From contig NC_034413.1 of NCBI RefSeq assembly GCF_002078875.1, forward strand, positions 64,024,252 through 64,088,251: a stretch of DNA of 64,000 nt, given 5' to 3'. The position numbers and the translations under genes were made by a program. Under the pieces are notes generated by a model that worked only from the letters and a program-made list of their open reading frames with translations, made no database searches and was not told where the DNA came from. Origin of the DNA: Numida meleagris. Its lineage: Eukaryota; Chordata; Aves; Galliformes; Numididae. The first letter of the stretch is position 1. Each line of letters starts with the position of its first letter. This document shows positions 12,270 to 25,227 of this stretch, piece by piece.

Positions 12270-15200
12270 TGAATGAATACAGAAAAAAAAAATACAAAAT
12301 TCAAAGTTGTTTTTAAACACTGAAACTCTAACCAAATTATTGAATTCTTGTCTTCTTTGCACTGTTTCTAGAGAAATCCCCGAGAGCAAAAATACATAAA
12401 AATTTCTCTATTAAATCCATGGGACTACGTGACTTAGGGAAAGAATTTATCAATAGCAAACACTAAAACAGCAGCATAATAAAATATTCCCATTTGCTTT
12501 GTTTTGTTTCCAAGATGCTTATTTTCTTCTAACGGAACACATGCATTAATCTTATCCAGCAATCCATTGTTTTTATTCTGCACATAGCTAAACTTCTCTT
12601 GTGCTTGATAGTGTTGCAGAAATTATATGTGACAGTGCTGATACAGCTGTTCACTTGCATGTTGAAGCCTGCATTGGTAATGAATATTTCTCAACTTGCT
12701 TTGAAGCTCTGGTTATGAAAATAGAATGAAAATGTGATTACTGTCACACTAATACTGACAGTTTTCTTAGTGAGACAATATTCTTTATTTTGTTTCAGAT
12801 GAAGTTTTACAAATAATACAAAAACATGATTAACACCTAAATTAGGCTCTGCTGTGTTACACTACAGATGAAATTTACGCAGATGAGTCTTTCTCCTCAT
12901 TTGTTATTAAAATAATTACCTTCAGTAGATGAATTTAAAATCTTTCGTGATAGAAGGAGAACTGCCACCATAATTCCAGCCCTGGAGATGGGGAGAGCAG
13001 ACTTTACGCTACTCAGGGAATGTATTAGCAATTGGGTCTGGGAAAGAGCACAGGTCATTTAGTTACACAATTAGTATGCACACAGTGTTTATAATTAAAA
13101 GCCATTTATTCAAACAAGTAAGAATAAAAATATAATATTTTGGCCATTGCTTGAATATGTTTATTTCTACTTAGAGCATTTGTAACAATTGCTTTGAATG
13201 GACAAATATAGTTCTTTGACCCTACTGAGAAGCCAATTTCTGCAAGCCTACCTTTCCATACACAGGCTCATCCAAAAAAGCTGGCTTAGACTTTGCTAAA
13301 ATACGCGAAGAGATGACAACAGAGTGTTTTTCACCAGTTTCCCAACGTTAAACATACTCGTCAGTGCAAAAAAGACCACAGACTTGAAGCTTGTGTCTCC
13401 TATATCTCAGTGGAGTAGCACTAATGAATAACATACACCTCTCGTGCTTTCAGTTAATAATTATTCAGATGAAGCTGGTGACTACCAACTTAGTCACTGA
13501 GATAGGATGTTACTCACCATCCACAGTAGATGAGTTTCAAGGAAAGACTGATGGATTTTACCCAACTCTTCAACTCACGTTGCTAAGAGGTCATTAGAGT
13601 TCTGATTAATATTCACAGGTACACAGGTTTTTCAGGCTAACACAGTATTTATCACTTCAAAGTACTTTTAAAATTCTGCTGCATTGGTGCAGTTTTATGC
13701 TTTCTAATTGGCAGAGAACATGGAAAGATGGACAAGAAGGTGAGCAACTACAGGACACCAGCAGAGCTGCCCGACAATGCCAACTCAAGTTAGAGGTTAA
13801 AACTCAGCCTCGTCTTGGGACTGTGATATTTTGCTGGTGATGATGTGTTTGAAACTTGTAAGGGCACCAATGTCAGACTGAGAAACGCTGCTTAAGATAT
13901 TTTTTTTTCTTTTTTCAGCACTCCCATTTTCTTTTCCTTTCAGCAATTTGCTAAACTTAAAAATAAAGAGCGGAGTGAAACCTGAGTGCATATATATGTG
14001 TAATTCTTATAACTCATGGCTTTTTCTTTCATTAGTTTTATGAATTACTGTGCCATATTTCAACAAGATGGAAGAGAATTCAACTGAGATTGAATGAAAA
14101 CTGATCCTGATCCATGCCATTTACATTCCTCAGAAAATTTACAAGCAAGTCATTTGAAATCAAAGATCATTCTCTAAATGTATGTCAGATTTATGGTAGG
14201 ATAGGTGTCAGACGGACATTCCACACTCCTATATTTTCCAAAAAAACATAGAACATGAAATAGAGAAAGAGAGAAAATGAAATTACCACATTTTTTTTTC
14301 CACTAGTTTCTCAGAAACCACATCAAAGAATGCAAGTATGCACAGTTTTCAGGTGATAAGGGAATTGTGACTGTATGATCACTTGGTGGTATTTTTTCCT
14401 CATAATAATAATTAGAACAAGCATTATCACCCCCTGCATTCAATCAGACCACTTGAATTACAGCCCCAGATTACAATCAGTAACTGCTTGAGACTGAGTT
14501 ATATGCTTTCTGGCGGTGCACACGGCAGGATAAAAATCCCCTTCACCTCTGCCTCTAAGTGATACCAGCATATTTTAAGACAGTTGCCACTTTGGCGGAA
14601 AAAGCTGTTTAATACATGTCATTGAAAGAATGAGGAAAAACACAAAACTGAAAACAACAGTAAAGGAGCAGTGAATAAAAATGCAGCATCCTATAAACGT
14701 CACCAAAATCTCATTTTTTTTCTCAAAACGTTTGAAAACAATGTCATTATTAAACTCCTTGATAGCGACTAGAAGCAGATGGCTTATTATATTTGATGTT
14801 ATCATCCTACTGTTACCTTGTGCTCCCTACATCTGCAGTTTTTACCCACCTATCATACCACCTTAAACATAGCCTATAAGACATTTGAAGAACATATGTT
14901 TTAGTGATGTGTATAGACAACGGCTAGAATAGGAAAGTCATATTTTCTAGCTGGCCTGTAGGTACCCTTGTAATACAAACAGCAATTAATTGTAGAAAGG
15001 AAAGAAAAAAAAAACAACAAGGTCAGTTACAGTAAAAAATTCGTCAAAGGAGGAACGATTTTCTGGGAGAGGAAGGCTGCTGTTACAGCTGGTGTCTGCA
15101 ATCTTAGGAAACCGAGGGACAAAATGTTGGCTGGGATGTTCCAACTGAATCCTGAACTATAAATGGAATGGTAATAACCAAAGCTGTTTCTCAGCTGACC

Positions 15201-18200
15201 CCCCTTGGATGCTGTTAACAAGCAAACAGCATGCCCATAGCCTATGGCAACCCACAGATTCCCAGAGATAAAATCATGACAGCTAACAGATGAATCCTTT
15301 CTGAATTCTATTAAATAAATTAATAATCATAGCTACATCATTACAGCAAAACATCCATCTTCCGCAACAGCTGTTCCTCCATTGCACGTTGCATTTATTT
15401 TTTGTGCTCTTGCCCTGCCCTATGGAATACAACTTAACTCAGAGACTGAACTTCAGTAAATCAGTTGCAGGCCTATACAAACATAGTATTTGCTTTTTTT
15501 AAAATGCATTTCCATCAGATTATACACAACATGAGCTTACGTTTGAGCACAAAAATATTACTAGATATTCTGTCAAAAAAAAACCAAACAAACAACAGAA
15601 ATCAGTAGACTGATGAGAATCAAATGCAAGCTAAAAAAATATACAGCTGGGTTTCATGTAAAACCTTTTCAAATTTTTTCAATTCAGCAACGGAGAAATA
15701 AAATTGAACTTAATATGCTTTGTTCAGTCTTCAGCAGGCTACCTAATGCTAAATTAAACTTGCTGGAAGTTGAAGTATGCCTTAAAGTGCATCAACTGCT
15801 ATGAAACCGCTTCTGACCTTGTTCTGGATTACAGGCCCAATGCTCTTAATGTTTTGAAGAGGCTTTCCAGAAGGACACAGACAAAACAATGCAGTGACAG
15901 TTAGTTTAGGAAAGAGAAACAACAAAGCAAGGAAAAATTTCATACTGCATATTGAGCCCAATGCTCATTTCTTCACGGCAGCACCTGTGTTTGAATTCAC
16001 AGACCAGCATCTTGTCACTGTGATACGCAGACACTGTATCTAATTCTGGCCTGCCTCTGTAGGATGATAACACCGTTCTCAGGCAGTTTTGTTTTACCCA
16101 CGACACACTCCATGGAGGAACTTCAGAACCAGTTTTTGTCAGACACTAAATTATTTTAAGACTAATATCCTCTAAGGGCTCTGCAAACCATACACATATA
16201 AGGCAGTTTCTCAGGGGCCCTCAAGATTTACAGGAAGCAGATTTTACCCTATTTTGAATTAATTAATGTAAACTTAGTCTTCTTTAACACAACATTGGTG
16301 TTCACTCAGCAGTTAAATTACCTCAAAAGCACAGCTCTGTATTAGAAGGGCCATCTCTCCAGTGTGCTTGCAACAGCAGCTAATAGTTGTAGAAGCATCT
16401 CAGGGCTTTGGAAGACCTTCAGCAGCTGTATTTAAATGTCAAACCTAAATGCACCAAACTGTGATCTAGATTTAGTTCTGCTACCTACTCGTTGTCTGAG
16501 ATGAAATTCAGTTCTTATCTTTAGGGCACGTGTGGGAAATGATGAGAGTGGTACTTGCTCACCAGCCACAGAACACAGTGGAGATTGCGGCCAACAAAGT
16601 AGCTGGCCTCAATTTTGCAGTGAGACTAATTGAAATTCAGATTCACAAAATAAACCTTCACAGATTCTCAAAAATCAGACAACACAATTGCTATGTCATT
16701 TTATTTATATTTTCACTGTCCTGTCTGAATATCTCACAGAGAAAGGAAAAAAGTAGAAATATTTTGTATAGAAATATAAAATGTATATTCCAGAAAGTCA
16801 AGAAAATGCAGAGTTAGTGTGCTGTGCATCTACATATCTCTCGAGCAAGGGACACAGTTCAGGTCTCTGTATTATGGCATTAGGGGCAGAATAGACAGCA
16901 AAAAGGAAATAATTTTTCTCAAAACGTTTACGAGAATGTTTAACAGCTTTCCCACTCAAAGACTAAATAACGTAAATGAAAGAAAAATGATTATGCCTAA
17001 TAACTTCTAGTGAGATATCATGCCTACATTAAGGCACTGTCATTAAAGAGCTTCAATGATCATACAGCAACTGGAAAAATGAAAGCGGCTTACAATGTTA
17101 GGAGGACTCAGTTAAGCTTAGCCAGCTCCCATCTGCTCTAATTTCCATCAGAGTATCTCAACCTGTCTTTTATTTCTGCAAGCTGATGTTTGTCAGCATT
17201 CCCAAGGGCTCCTTTTCTCTCCATTCAGTGCTCCAATGTGACTCTGGCTGTCAGAAAAACATGTGACAAAGTGTTATCATATTTAGATACTGAGACAAAA
17301 TCTCCTTACACTAATTCTGAAATGCCCCTCTTCAACTCTTTTGCTTTCCTGTCCACATCTGCTGTGGCATGGAAATTCCCTTAGAAAAATGCATCTTTTT
17401 TCCTGTTTCCCATACCTCTATTAGTATGAAATCATCAGGAACACACATCATCATCAAATGCAGAACATGTGAAAGAATGAGACCTAAACACTTTGCATTA
17501 CATTGTGTTTCCTGGGACCATCTGTGCTCTGCCCCATCTGCACTCATGCTCCCTATCACCTCACTGAGAGCTACGTGCACAGCATTGTACAGAGACAGAT
17601 GTATCACAGACCTGGTCAGCAGCTGATGCGGATTAAAGGTGATGAGGAGAGAGCAAACAACACCAACAGGGCTGCTTAAACCAGCACAAAATTTGTAAGT
17701 AATGTCCTGCTACAGCCTATTTCTTCCAAGTCCTTTGCATGATGTGCTCAGGGAGCCAAACTGCTTAACACAGGGTCATGTGAGCCATTTGAGGAGACAG
17801 GCACTAAAGAGGAAGGCATTTGTGCTTGAGTCCTTCTTGGATTGCAACCAGAATATTTTACAGAGAACGATAAAATTTAATTAAGTTTCATTGGTTAAAA
17901 ACATTTCCTCACTGTTGCTGCCTGTCATAATGGTTTAGAAATGCCTTATCAAGTCTCTTTCTCCCTTTCACTCACACATTTGTTATTAGTTTGTTGCCCT
18001 TGAGAGCTCAGCTGCAGACACTAATTTTTTTTTTTTGTACTTTTAAGCGATTATTGAAATATTTACTGCAAGGAAGAAATAGGCATGGCACAAAAAAAAT
18101 ATGTTGCACACAATAATCTAAAAAAAAAATCTAAAAATCTACAAAAAGATCTATGGAAATAGAGGGCAGTATAATATTTTAAAGCTACAGTGTAGACATT

Positions 18201-21200
18201 ATTTATTCACTAGGAAGGAGCATGGTATCATACAATGTGTTGTCAGCTTTTATGGGCTCAAATGATCATGGGAAATACACCTCCAGGCAGGTGAGGGCAT
18301 TCAGGCTCTGTTCAAGCCTGAACTTCTTCCTGCTTGTGATTTTGGTTGCAGAAAAACGAACTTGGAAAGGGAAAATTTTGAATGATCTCCCCAAAGCAGC
18401 CCGGGATTGTGAAGGGAAACAAGCTGGCCCAGCTCTAATCCTCCATTTTATGAAGGCTTGATGGGAAGTCTAAGCCCCATCTTTCAGAGCATCACTGACT
18501 GAGAAGATAATCTCTTCCCTTCTTGTTTCTACATACTATTATATTCTTCTGAGCTAAAGCAGAGGTATGACTCCTGGTTTACAGTCTGAGAAGCCAGTTG
18601 AGAACAGATGCCCACCAGCATGCCTGTACAGTTACTGAGATTATCAGGGTAGTGCTGACCTACACTGTGGTGTATGCACAGCACAGTTTAACTCTGCACT
18701 GGAAATCAGCTTGGGATGGAAGAGCTCTGTGCCACAGTGGTAAGGCAAATATTTGGTAACAGGGATCAGGTCATAATTCTTCTTTTCACTGTGGAGCTCT
18801 ACATTATGTTGACTTTCATTGCACTGCAGCAACGTATAAACTGATAATTCCTGTTTATTTGAATTATTGAGGCAATTCAAAATTAGTACTCTGGAAAAAA
18901 TCACAGAGCTCCATATAAAGAAAACAGGTGGTACCAGTTTTGTTATTGGAAGTATTAAAGGAAGAACAGCCATAACTAAATTACAGGTTGAAACAGAAAA
19001 TTAAGGCAAGTTTCCCATGAAATAATTATCTTGCTCTTATACACACGTGCAATTTTCGTCTTCTTCTAGGCTACCTTCTTTGCCTTAATCTTAGAATTAG
19101 ACTTTGACATCATTTGCATATGCATATACACACTAAGTCTTTTGATACTATTTTTCTACAAAGTTCCCATGCCATAAAACATTTTCTGTGCTTTTCAATT
19201 GTATTGTCCCTCAGTATTCTCTGCAATTGCTTCTCCTTCTTTCCTATCCCTTTCTTTGTATACAAATTGCCTATTAATTCTTTCATTCTTCATCCCAACC
19301 TTCCACCTCAGCATCTACCTCACTGTTCCTCATCCTGTCCTACAACTCTGCTCTCTCTCCAATACATATCAGCATGGCCCCTAATATTTTGCAAGGGCAG
19401 CTCTGGTCACCACGTGACTGATGGAGTTGCAAATGACAGGTTCACGATGGAGTGAACTGCAAGTACTGTCCTCCAAATACATATGAATATGAACTTCTAA
19501 GGCTCCAACACAGCCTTTTATTTGGGGCAGGAGGGCGGCCTTCTACTATTAGAGACTTTAAAAGCACCACTGGTTTCACAGTTTTGTTGAGTTGTGACTT
19601 GAGTAAGGAACAAAACAAAGATGAATCATGAGGGCCTTAACCTAGAAACCTGTCATTCATTCTGGTCCATTCTCCTGCTGCCTCCTGAAAGTCTCAGCTG
19701 CACATAGAGCAGACAGCAGGAGCTGTCATCACCAGCTCCAGAACAAAGTTAAGGAATGGCACGCTCCAGTAGCCTTGCCCTCTGCTTTAGAGTTTGCTCT
19801 CACCTGGTGCGTAGCTGCTCAAAAGGTAGCTCCTGCCATCCCTCCCCCAGCTGTCATTGTAACAGGCTACAAAGTTCCCTGAAGTCCTTTCAGTTCTCTG
19901 ATCTTTGGACCCAGTATCTCATCCTGTAGAGATGAAAGTAGATGAGTAAACCATTCAGCTCAGAAAGTGAGGTCGGAGTGGCCTAAGCAGCAGGAGTTAA
20001 TTTAATTCAAGATACATCCAACCCAATTTGAAGTACTGTTCTGGCTGACCTGTCCTGGTGATCAGGTCATGCCGTACAAGAGCTAGTCATTGAGGCTCAA
20101 TTGGGAAGCAGAAGAGAAACCTGTCAGCACTCTAACGTGGCATCCAAAGTTCTTACTCAAGAGAATCTTTGTAATGCATATGGTACAGCATTAAAATTAA
20201 AGCAACTGAAGGTAATCAACGGTTGCTACCTTATTTATATCAGTGGGGCTCACCTAGCAAACATATATGCGCTGATACCTAGGAATGAAATTACCACTCA
20301 TTAATGTATGAAGGTATTCAATTCACTTTCATGTATCAAGCTGTTGACTGGTACCCCAAGTTGTCGTATTAAACCATGTTCCAGCCAAGAATCAGGCACA
20401 AGAGAGCTAATCCAGACTGAATTGCAATGGCCCTGGAGAGGCTGTCAGCCCATAGTAGTCTTAAAATCTGGTTCCATGTACACATATTATTTACTTACAC
20501 AGTCTCTACCCAGAGCATCAAACTGCTCATACATCTCTTCAGTCCTCATGGCAGGTGATTTTAGGGCTCTTGTGGTATTTTACACCCAATATCATTCACA
20601 TGCCAATACCAAAAGGATGAGATTGATTACGTAGTGGAGTTTACCCACACTGTAGACAAATGTACTCTGAGGCAAGCTCTGAAGTACTGGTTTGTTTGTT
20701 CTGAAGCCCTGTAGACACCGTTAAAGACCAAGAATTTCAGTTCTAGCTGCACAGCCACTCCTGTACCATGGCTTAGATGCAGCCCATGCTCCCACAGCTA
20801 CATTCTTTCCATATCAGCTAAATATAAGATGGAAATGAAAAGCATTATGTAGTATTTCCACCTATGAACTTCTAAACTCCAGACTTACGATGTTGTCATA
20901 TCTCAGAATTAAAAAAAAAATCTATTAGACACCTCATGCTGTCACAATTTTAGAGAAAAATCTGAGCCGAGGACCTTAAAGTCCTTAAAAACAAGAAAAC
21001 ACAACTTTTGCTTTATTGTTACTCAGAACTCAAAGAATTTATGGCAGAGTGTTCAGATTTAACAGAACTATTAACCTTGCCATATAGGGCACACAAGCTC
21101 ATGCTCTTTCTGAGAGCCCTTATAGGACAATTTGTGTCTAGAAGTTCTCTGAACATCCGCCAGTGCTTCCAAAGACACACAGAAATAACCTAATTCCTGA

Positions 21201-24060
21201 TGGGAACAGCTGTTCCTTAGAAGAGCATGGCCAGAAGTTATTAGCTCCCATGCAGAAATCAGGTCTCTCAAAAATGTAGTAACCATCACTCCAAATTGGA
21301 GCATACAGATATAATAAGGTTCCATTCACTGTTGTAATGAGATGGCATAGAAAAAAAAAGAGATTAAGCCACTACCTCAGTTCATTTCAAAGTAAATGAT
21401 GTTACCTGCTTCAGTTTAACATGGTCAAGTCTTCTGTATAGCATTTTTGACTCCCCAAAATCTGCTTTAAAGAACACTTTGTTTCTACAATTATAACTCT
21501 CTCCAGAACACTTGCCAGTGGAGCTATACTTACCCTTTTTTTTGGAACAGACTACTTGAAAAGGATGAAAGTAGTACAAGCAGCAAATTATCCTCTTGCA
21601 ACAACCCAAATATACACCCTAAACCATAAGCATTAAACTCATTAATGGCATTTTCAAACCCCTGCACAGCACTAATGCAGCATAGAGAATGTCCACAAAT
21701 CTCAGATACTTTTCCAGGCCTACATTTGTAATGCACAACATGTTTTCAACCATCTCCACCATGGTTTTCACTTCAGTACTTACAACATTGCAAAAGCACT
21801 CAGGCACAGGTGTAAATTGTATTGCACCTTTATGCCTGAAGATTTAATGTCTGCTTTGTATGCCAGCAGCTCATTGCACTTATCAAATTCGGGCCACAGT
21901 CTTAAAGCCCAAGCAAAGGCCCTTTTGGAAGTAAAATCTGTAGTGGTCAGCTGGAAATTGGAAAACAGGGAAAATGGTGGAATTCAAATATACAGACAAT
22001 AATAGAGCATATATGTGTTTTCACATCAGAAACAGAAAAGATTATCGGTTCTTGTGATCAAAGCATGGAAAACAGCAACTCTAAGCCTATATTATTTCTG
22101 ATTTTGATCCACATGAAATGGATCCCTACGTAATCCAAAAATAACACAATTTATTGTTTTTGTTTTTTTAAGGACTTTGCAGGAGTCGGCAAAAAAAAGT
22201 ATCCCAGAAAAAGAGCTAGTAGCTTCTTTTCACTCTTGCTGGACAGGTGTCCAACCCATAAAAGTTGGTTCTAATCCAAGTGAAAAAATAGCTCTAATTT
22301 TCTTTTGGAAAGCACTGAAGGGCCACACTTTACTGAATTAATCACATCTTTAAATCAAAAATGCTTTTTTTGTTCTCTGATCTCTTGTTCTAAATGTTCA
22401 TTATTTTACGTAATCCACAATAATAGAAAAGACTATTTTTTCATTGATGTAGCACTGTGCATTAGTCAAGCAAGTTTTAACAAAATTTCGGTCTTTTCTG
22501 TGAATCTTCTTTGTATTGCAAGTTAACCTGTGACTATTGATAAATACAGTTTGGTCCTTAGTTTGATCAGACTTGCACAGCAATTTACTGTATTTTTTCC
22601 ATCAGATGAAAAAGTAATAAATGCCATAAATGTGATGTACAATTTATCCTTCAGGCAATTTCAGCAGTTCAACTGGGTAATTACACAAAGCAATTCACAT
22701 CTCTCCAGCTAGATCCAATAATGAACTGTTGAGTCAAGTCCTGGAAACACAAAGGTATTCCTGGGGGTCCCTGTGCCTTTGACCTTCTACACACAGAGGT
22801 GCCTGAACACACCCACAGAAATCAGCAAACAAATGCTTGAAGCTCCAAAAGTCAACCTACAGATGCACGACTGATTCTATGAAGACTCCTGTACCCCAGG
22901 ACCATCCTTCTGCTTTCAGTGTGTCAAAGCACTGGCAAGACTAAAGGAGAACCTCTCTGAAATGAACTTGGTAGGGTAAGTGCTGGACTTCTTGCTTACA
23001 GGCAAGCTGCTCTAATTTTACACTCCATCGTAAAATTAAAGTTGAACATGTTCCAGACAAATATATGAAATAAATGAGGACGTAGAAGAAGAAAAGAGGG
23101 AGAGAGAAATAACAAGCAAGAAGCCTTCCCTGAAACTCAAAATGGGTTACACAAAACTGCAAAGAATTACCTGGAAAACCGACTTTATACTGCCTAATGT
23201 GGTTCTACAGCATAGGAAAATGGTACGGTCTCTGCTAGGACTGAGATGTAATCAGTATTTCTTAGTTCCATTTGCTTCACAGATCATGTACAGGTTACCC
23301 TATAACATATGTACTGGGAAAGCTACTGTTCATGCCAGAGATAAAAACATCAAGTTTGCCACATAAAATAATTGAAAACAAAGCATTACACTGGCTGTAC
23401 TATACTGGCTGTATCTTTTAGAATGTCTGGTTTAAAATATTGCTTTACAATATCAGATCTCTCTTCAGACCCAATGATTTGTAATAAATTACTTTAATCA
23501 CATCAGCATTAACAACATGCCTAGGGCAGACAGGTAGAAATATATCTAACGGCCTAATTCAGGTGGCAACTGATTGCAGAAAAGGAAAGGATTTTCATCA
23601 GCTCAGATTCTAATCAAAGAAAAGGTCAAGTTTCCTGTAGCTCTAAGTCAATTGTAGGAATGATTAAAGGTGCATCCATCTGCCTTGCAGGTGCTCCTCA
23701 CCTCACTCATTCCAGCCCTCCCCACAGCCTGATCTTCCAAGGGATCAGATGTCTGCCAGCAATTACCCCTAATGAGCCAGTAGGACTTTCCTGAGAGAGA
23801 TGCTGACAAACTTAATTGCAGAAAGCAAGTGTAGAGGCTTTGCCTGCCCATAACTCCTGCTTTTCCAGGTAGTCTGCAAAGCTCATGCACTGCCCAAGCA
23901 TACCTCCAGATAGCACAGTTAGGGGAGGATGCCAAACTGATATAGACTTCTGGAAGCTAAAGAGCAGTTTTTTTTCAGAACTTGGAAAGTGGGACATATC
24001 CTGAGTACAGACAGTTTTGTTCATGTTTTGAGAACTGTTCCATGACTTGCTCTTCAGTTA
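12270..24060. other. Unique-looking non-coding DNA, no gene seen
   Basis: About 11.8 kb of AT-rich sequence with scattered open frames of 60-113 codons, none with a recognisable motif, and no CR1 piece that I can identify. A T12 run lies at 18,025-18,036. Three TGACAG-type sites lie close together at 12,630-12,761. No RNA gene was seen. Confidence 0.55.
12630..12761. promoter_or_regulatory. Cluster of three MEIS-type TGACAG sites (speculative)
   Basis: TGACAG occurs at 12,630-12,635 and 12,756-12,761, and its complement CTGTCA at 12,741-12,746. TGACAG is the known core for MEIS/PKNOX homeodomain proteins. Three in 132 bases is more than expected for a hexamer, but the motif is short and clustering alone does not show function. 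Confidence 0.15.
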
Positions 24061-24330
24061 AAATAGTTACGTTTTCTGCAAAACCAGCGCATTATATTTT
24101 ATTTTTGTAGATACTGTGTGGTGTAGTTACATTAATTACACTGTAGTTACTCTGATTACAATATGGTTCTAATTTTGACGTCTGCAATTACTACCACTTC
24201 ATATAGCTAGAAGCTTAATTTAATGCCTGAATTACTTTTAATTACCTCTTAAGTTCCTTACTTTGATATTTGATACATGCACTTACTGTAAAATTTGACT
24301 ATCAGAAGATTAACTTAATTACTCTATTTT
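24061..24330. promoter_or_regulatory. TTAC/TAATTA-rich cluster with a 20-bp imperfect duplication
   Basis: The tetramer TTAC occurs about eleven times in 270 bases, several times within TAATTAC or AATTAC. Two adjacent 20-mers (24,121-24,140 and 24,141-24,160) match at 16 of 20 positions, so part of the pattern arose by local duplication. Within them TTAC recurs at 24,127, 24,136, 24,147 and 24,156, close to one DNA helical turn apart. TAATTA is the core bound by many homeodomain proteins. Whether this is a regulatory element or just AT-rich drift cannot be told from sequence alone. Confidence 0.25.
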
Positions 24331-24700
24331 CAAGTGAACTTTTATTCTTGGGCAATTCCTAGTCATCTGTGTGCTCAGATCTTCAATTAGTCCGTAGAAC
24401 ATTATGCATTTCTGCATTGGGAATGGACAACTTTAATTGCATTGTCCTTTTTGTGTCTGGTAATGGCATAAAATTTCTGAGCTCAAGTGTGACAGCAATG
24501 ACAGAATTCAGTTTAGTGCCTAGTCATGACATAATATAACTCAATTGAAAACCATCAGTAATGGTGTAAAGATCATAACAAGCTCTTATTTCCTGAGTTC
24601 TGTAAAGACTATAGACAAGAAATAAACCTCACACAAACAGTTCCACCAAGACCTGCTTTGTAATACCATGCAGTTTTCTCATGAATTTATAAGCTCCATT

Positions 24701-25015
24701 CATAGAATCATAGAATCACTCAGGTTGGAAAAGACCTTCAAGATCGTCACATCCAACCGCAACCTAACCATACTACCCTAACAACCCAATCATGGCCCTG
24801 AGCACCACATCCAAACAGTTTTTAAACATGTTCACGCATGGTGACTCAACCACCTCCCTGGGGAGCCTGTTCCAGTGCTTAACAACCCTTTCTGTAACGA
24901 AGTTTTTCCTGATATCCAACCTAAACCTTCCCTGGTGCAACTTGAGGCCATTTTCCCTTGTCCTGTCACCTCTCACCAGCCCCGCTCTTACTGCAATCAG
25001 CTTTCAGGCATTTGA
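24701..25015 (-). mobile_element. CR1 LINE, 5'-truncated, with RT C-terminal remnant
   Basis: On the plus strand it begins with the inverted CR1 terminal repeat (CATAGAAT twice, then CACTCAGGTTGG), so the element lies on the minus strand with its 3' end at 24,701. Reading the minus strand, an uninterrupted frame at 24,976-24,773 encodes the C-terminal end of CR1 ORF2, including [16 protein letters not shown], which I recognise from avian CR1 reverse transcriptases. The 5' end fades near 25,015, where 'cctgaaagctgattgcagt' in sense orientation still matches the CR1 region upstream. The good preservation of frame and tail suggests one of the younger copies here. It lacks promoter, endonuclease and RT catalytic parts and cannot move. 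Confidence 0.95.
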
Positions 25016-25156
25016 AGAGAGCAGTTCATATTCTTTAGTTCTCATTTTGCCACACAGACAACTCAATTCGTTTCAGAACCAATAGGGTCACCAGTGAGTC
25101 CTACCTGAAACAAAACAAAGAACGTATTTTCTCGCCACATGCATAAGGCAGTCTGC
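25016..25156. other. Spacer between two CR1 pieces
   Basis: About 140 bases of unique-looking AT-rich sequence separate the two opposed CR1 fragments. I see no target-site duplication linking them. Confidence 0.5.
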
Positions 25157-25227
25157 TGCCTTAAGGGGAGTAGGACTAAATGGCCTTTAAAGGTTCCTTC
25201 CAACTCAAACAATTCCTTAATTCTACC
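25157..25227 (+). mobile_element. CR1 LINE 3'-end fragment
   Basis: The segment 'taggactaaatggccttt' followed by AAAGGTTCCTTCCAACTCAAACAATTCC is a diverged copy of the last 60-70 bases of avian CR1 on the plus strand. The terminal octamers are degraded. Its 5' end faces that of the minus-strand copy at 24,701-25,015. Confidence 0.85.

Noticed and set aside
16525..16620. Exon-like segment: pyrimidine-rich AG before 16,525, an open frame with several Cys, and GTGAGA near 16,620
   Set aside because: About 32 open codons are common by chance and the product is unrecognisable; splice-like motifs alone are not enough.
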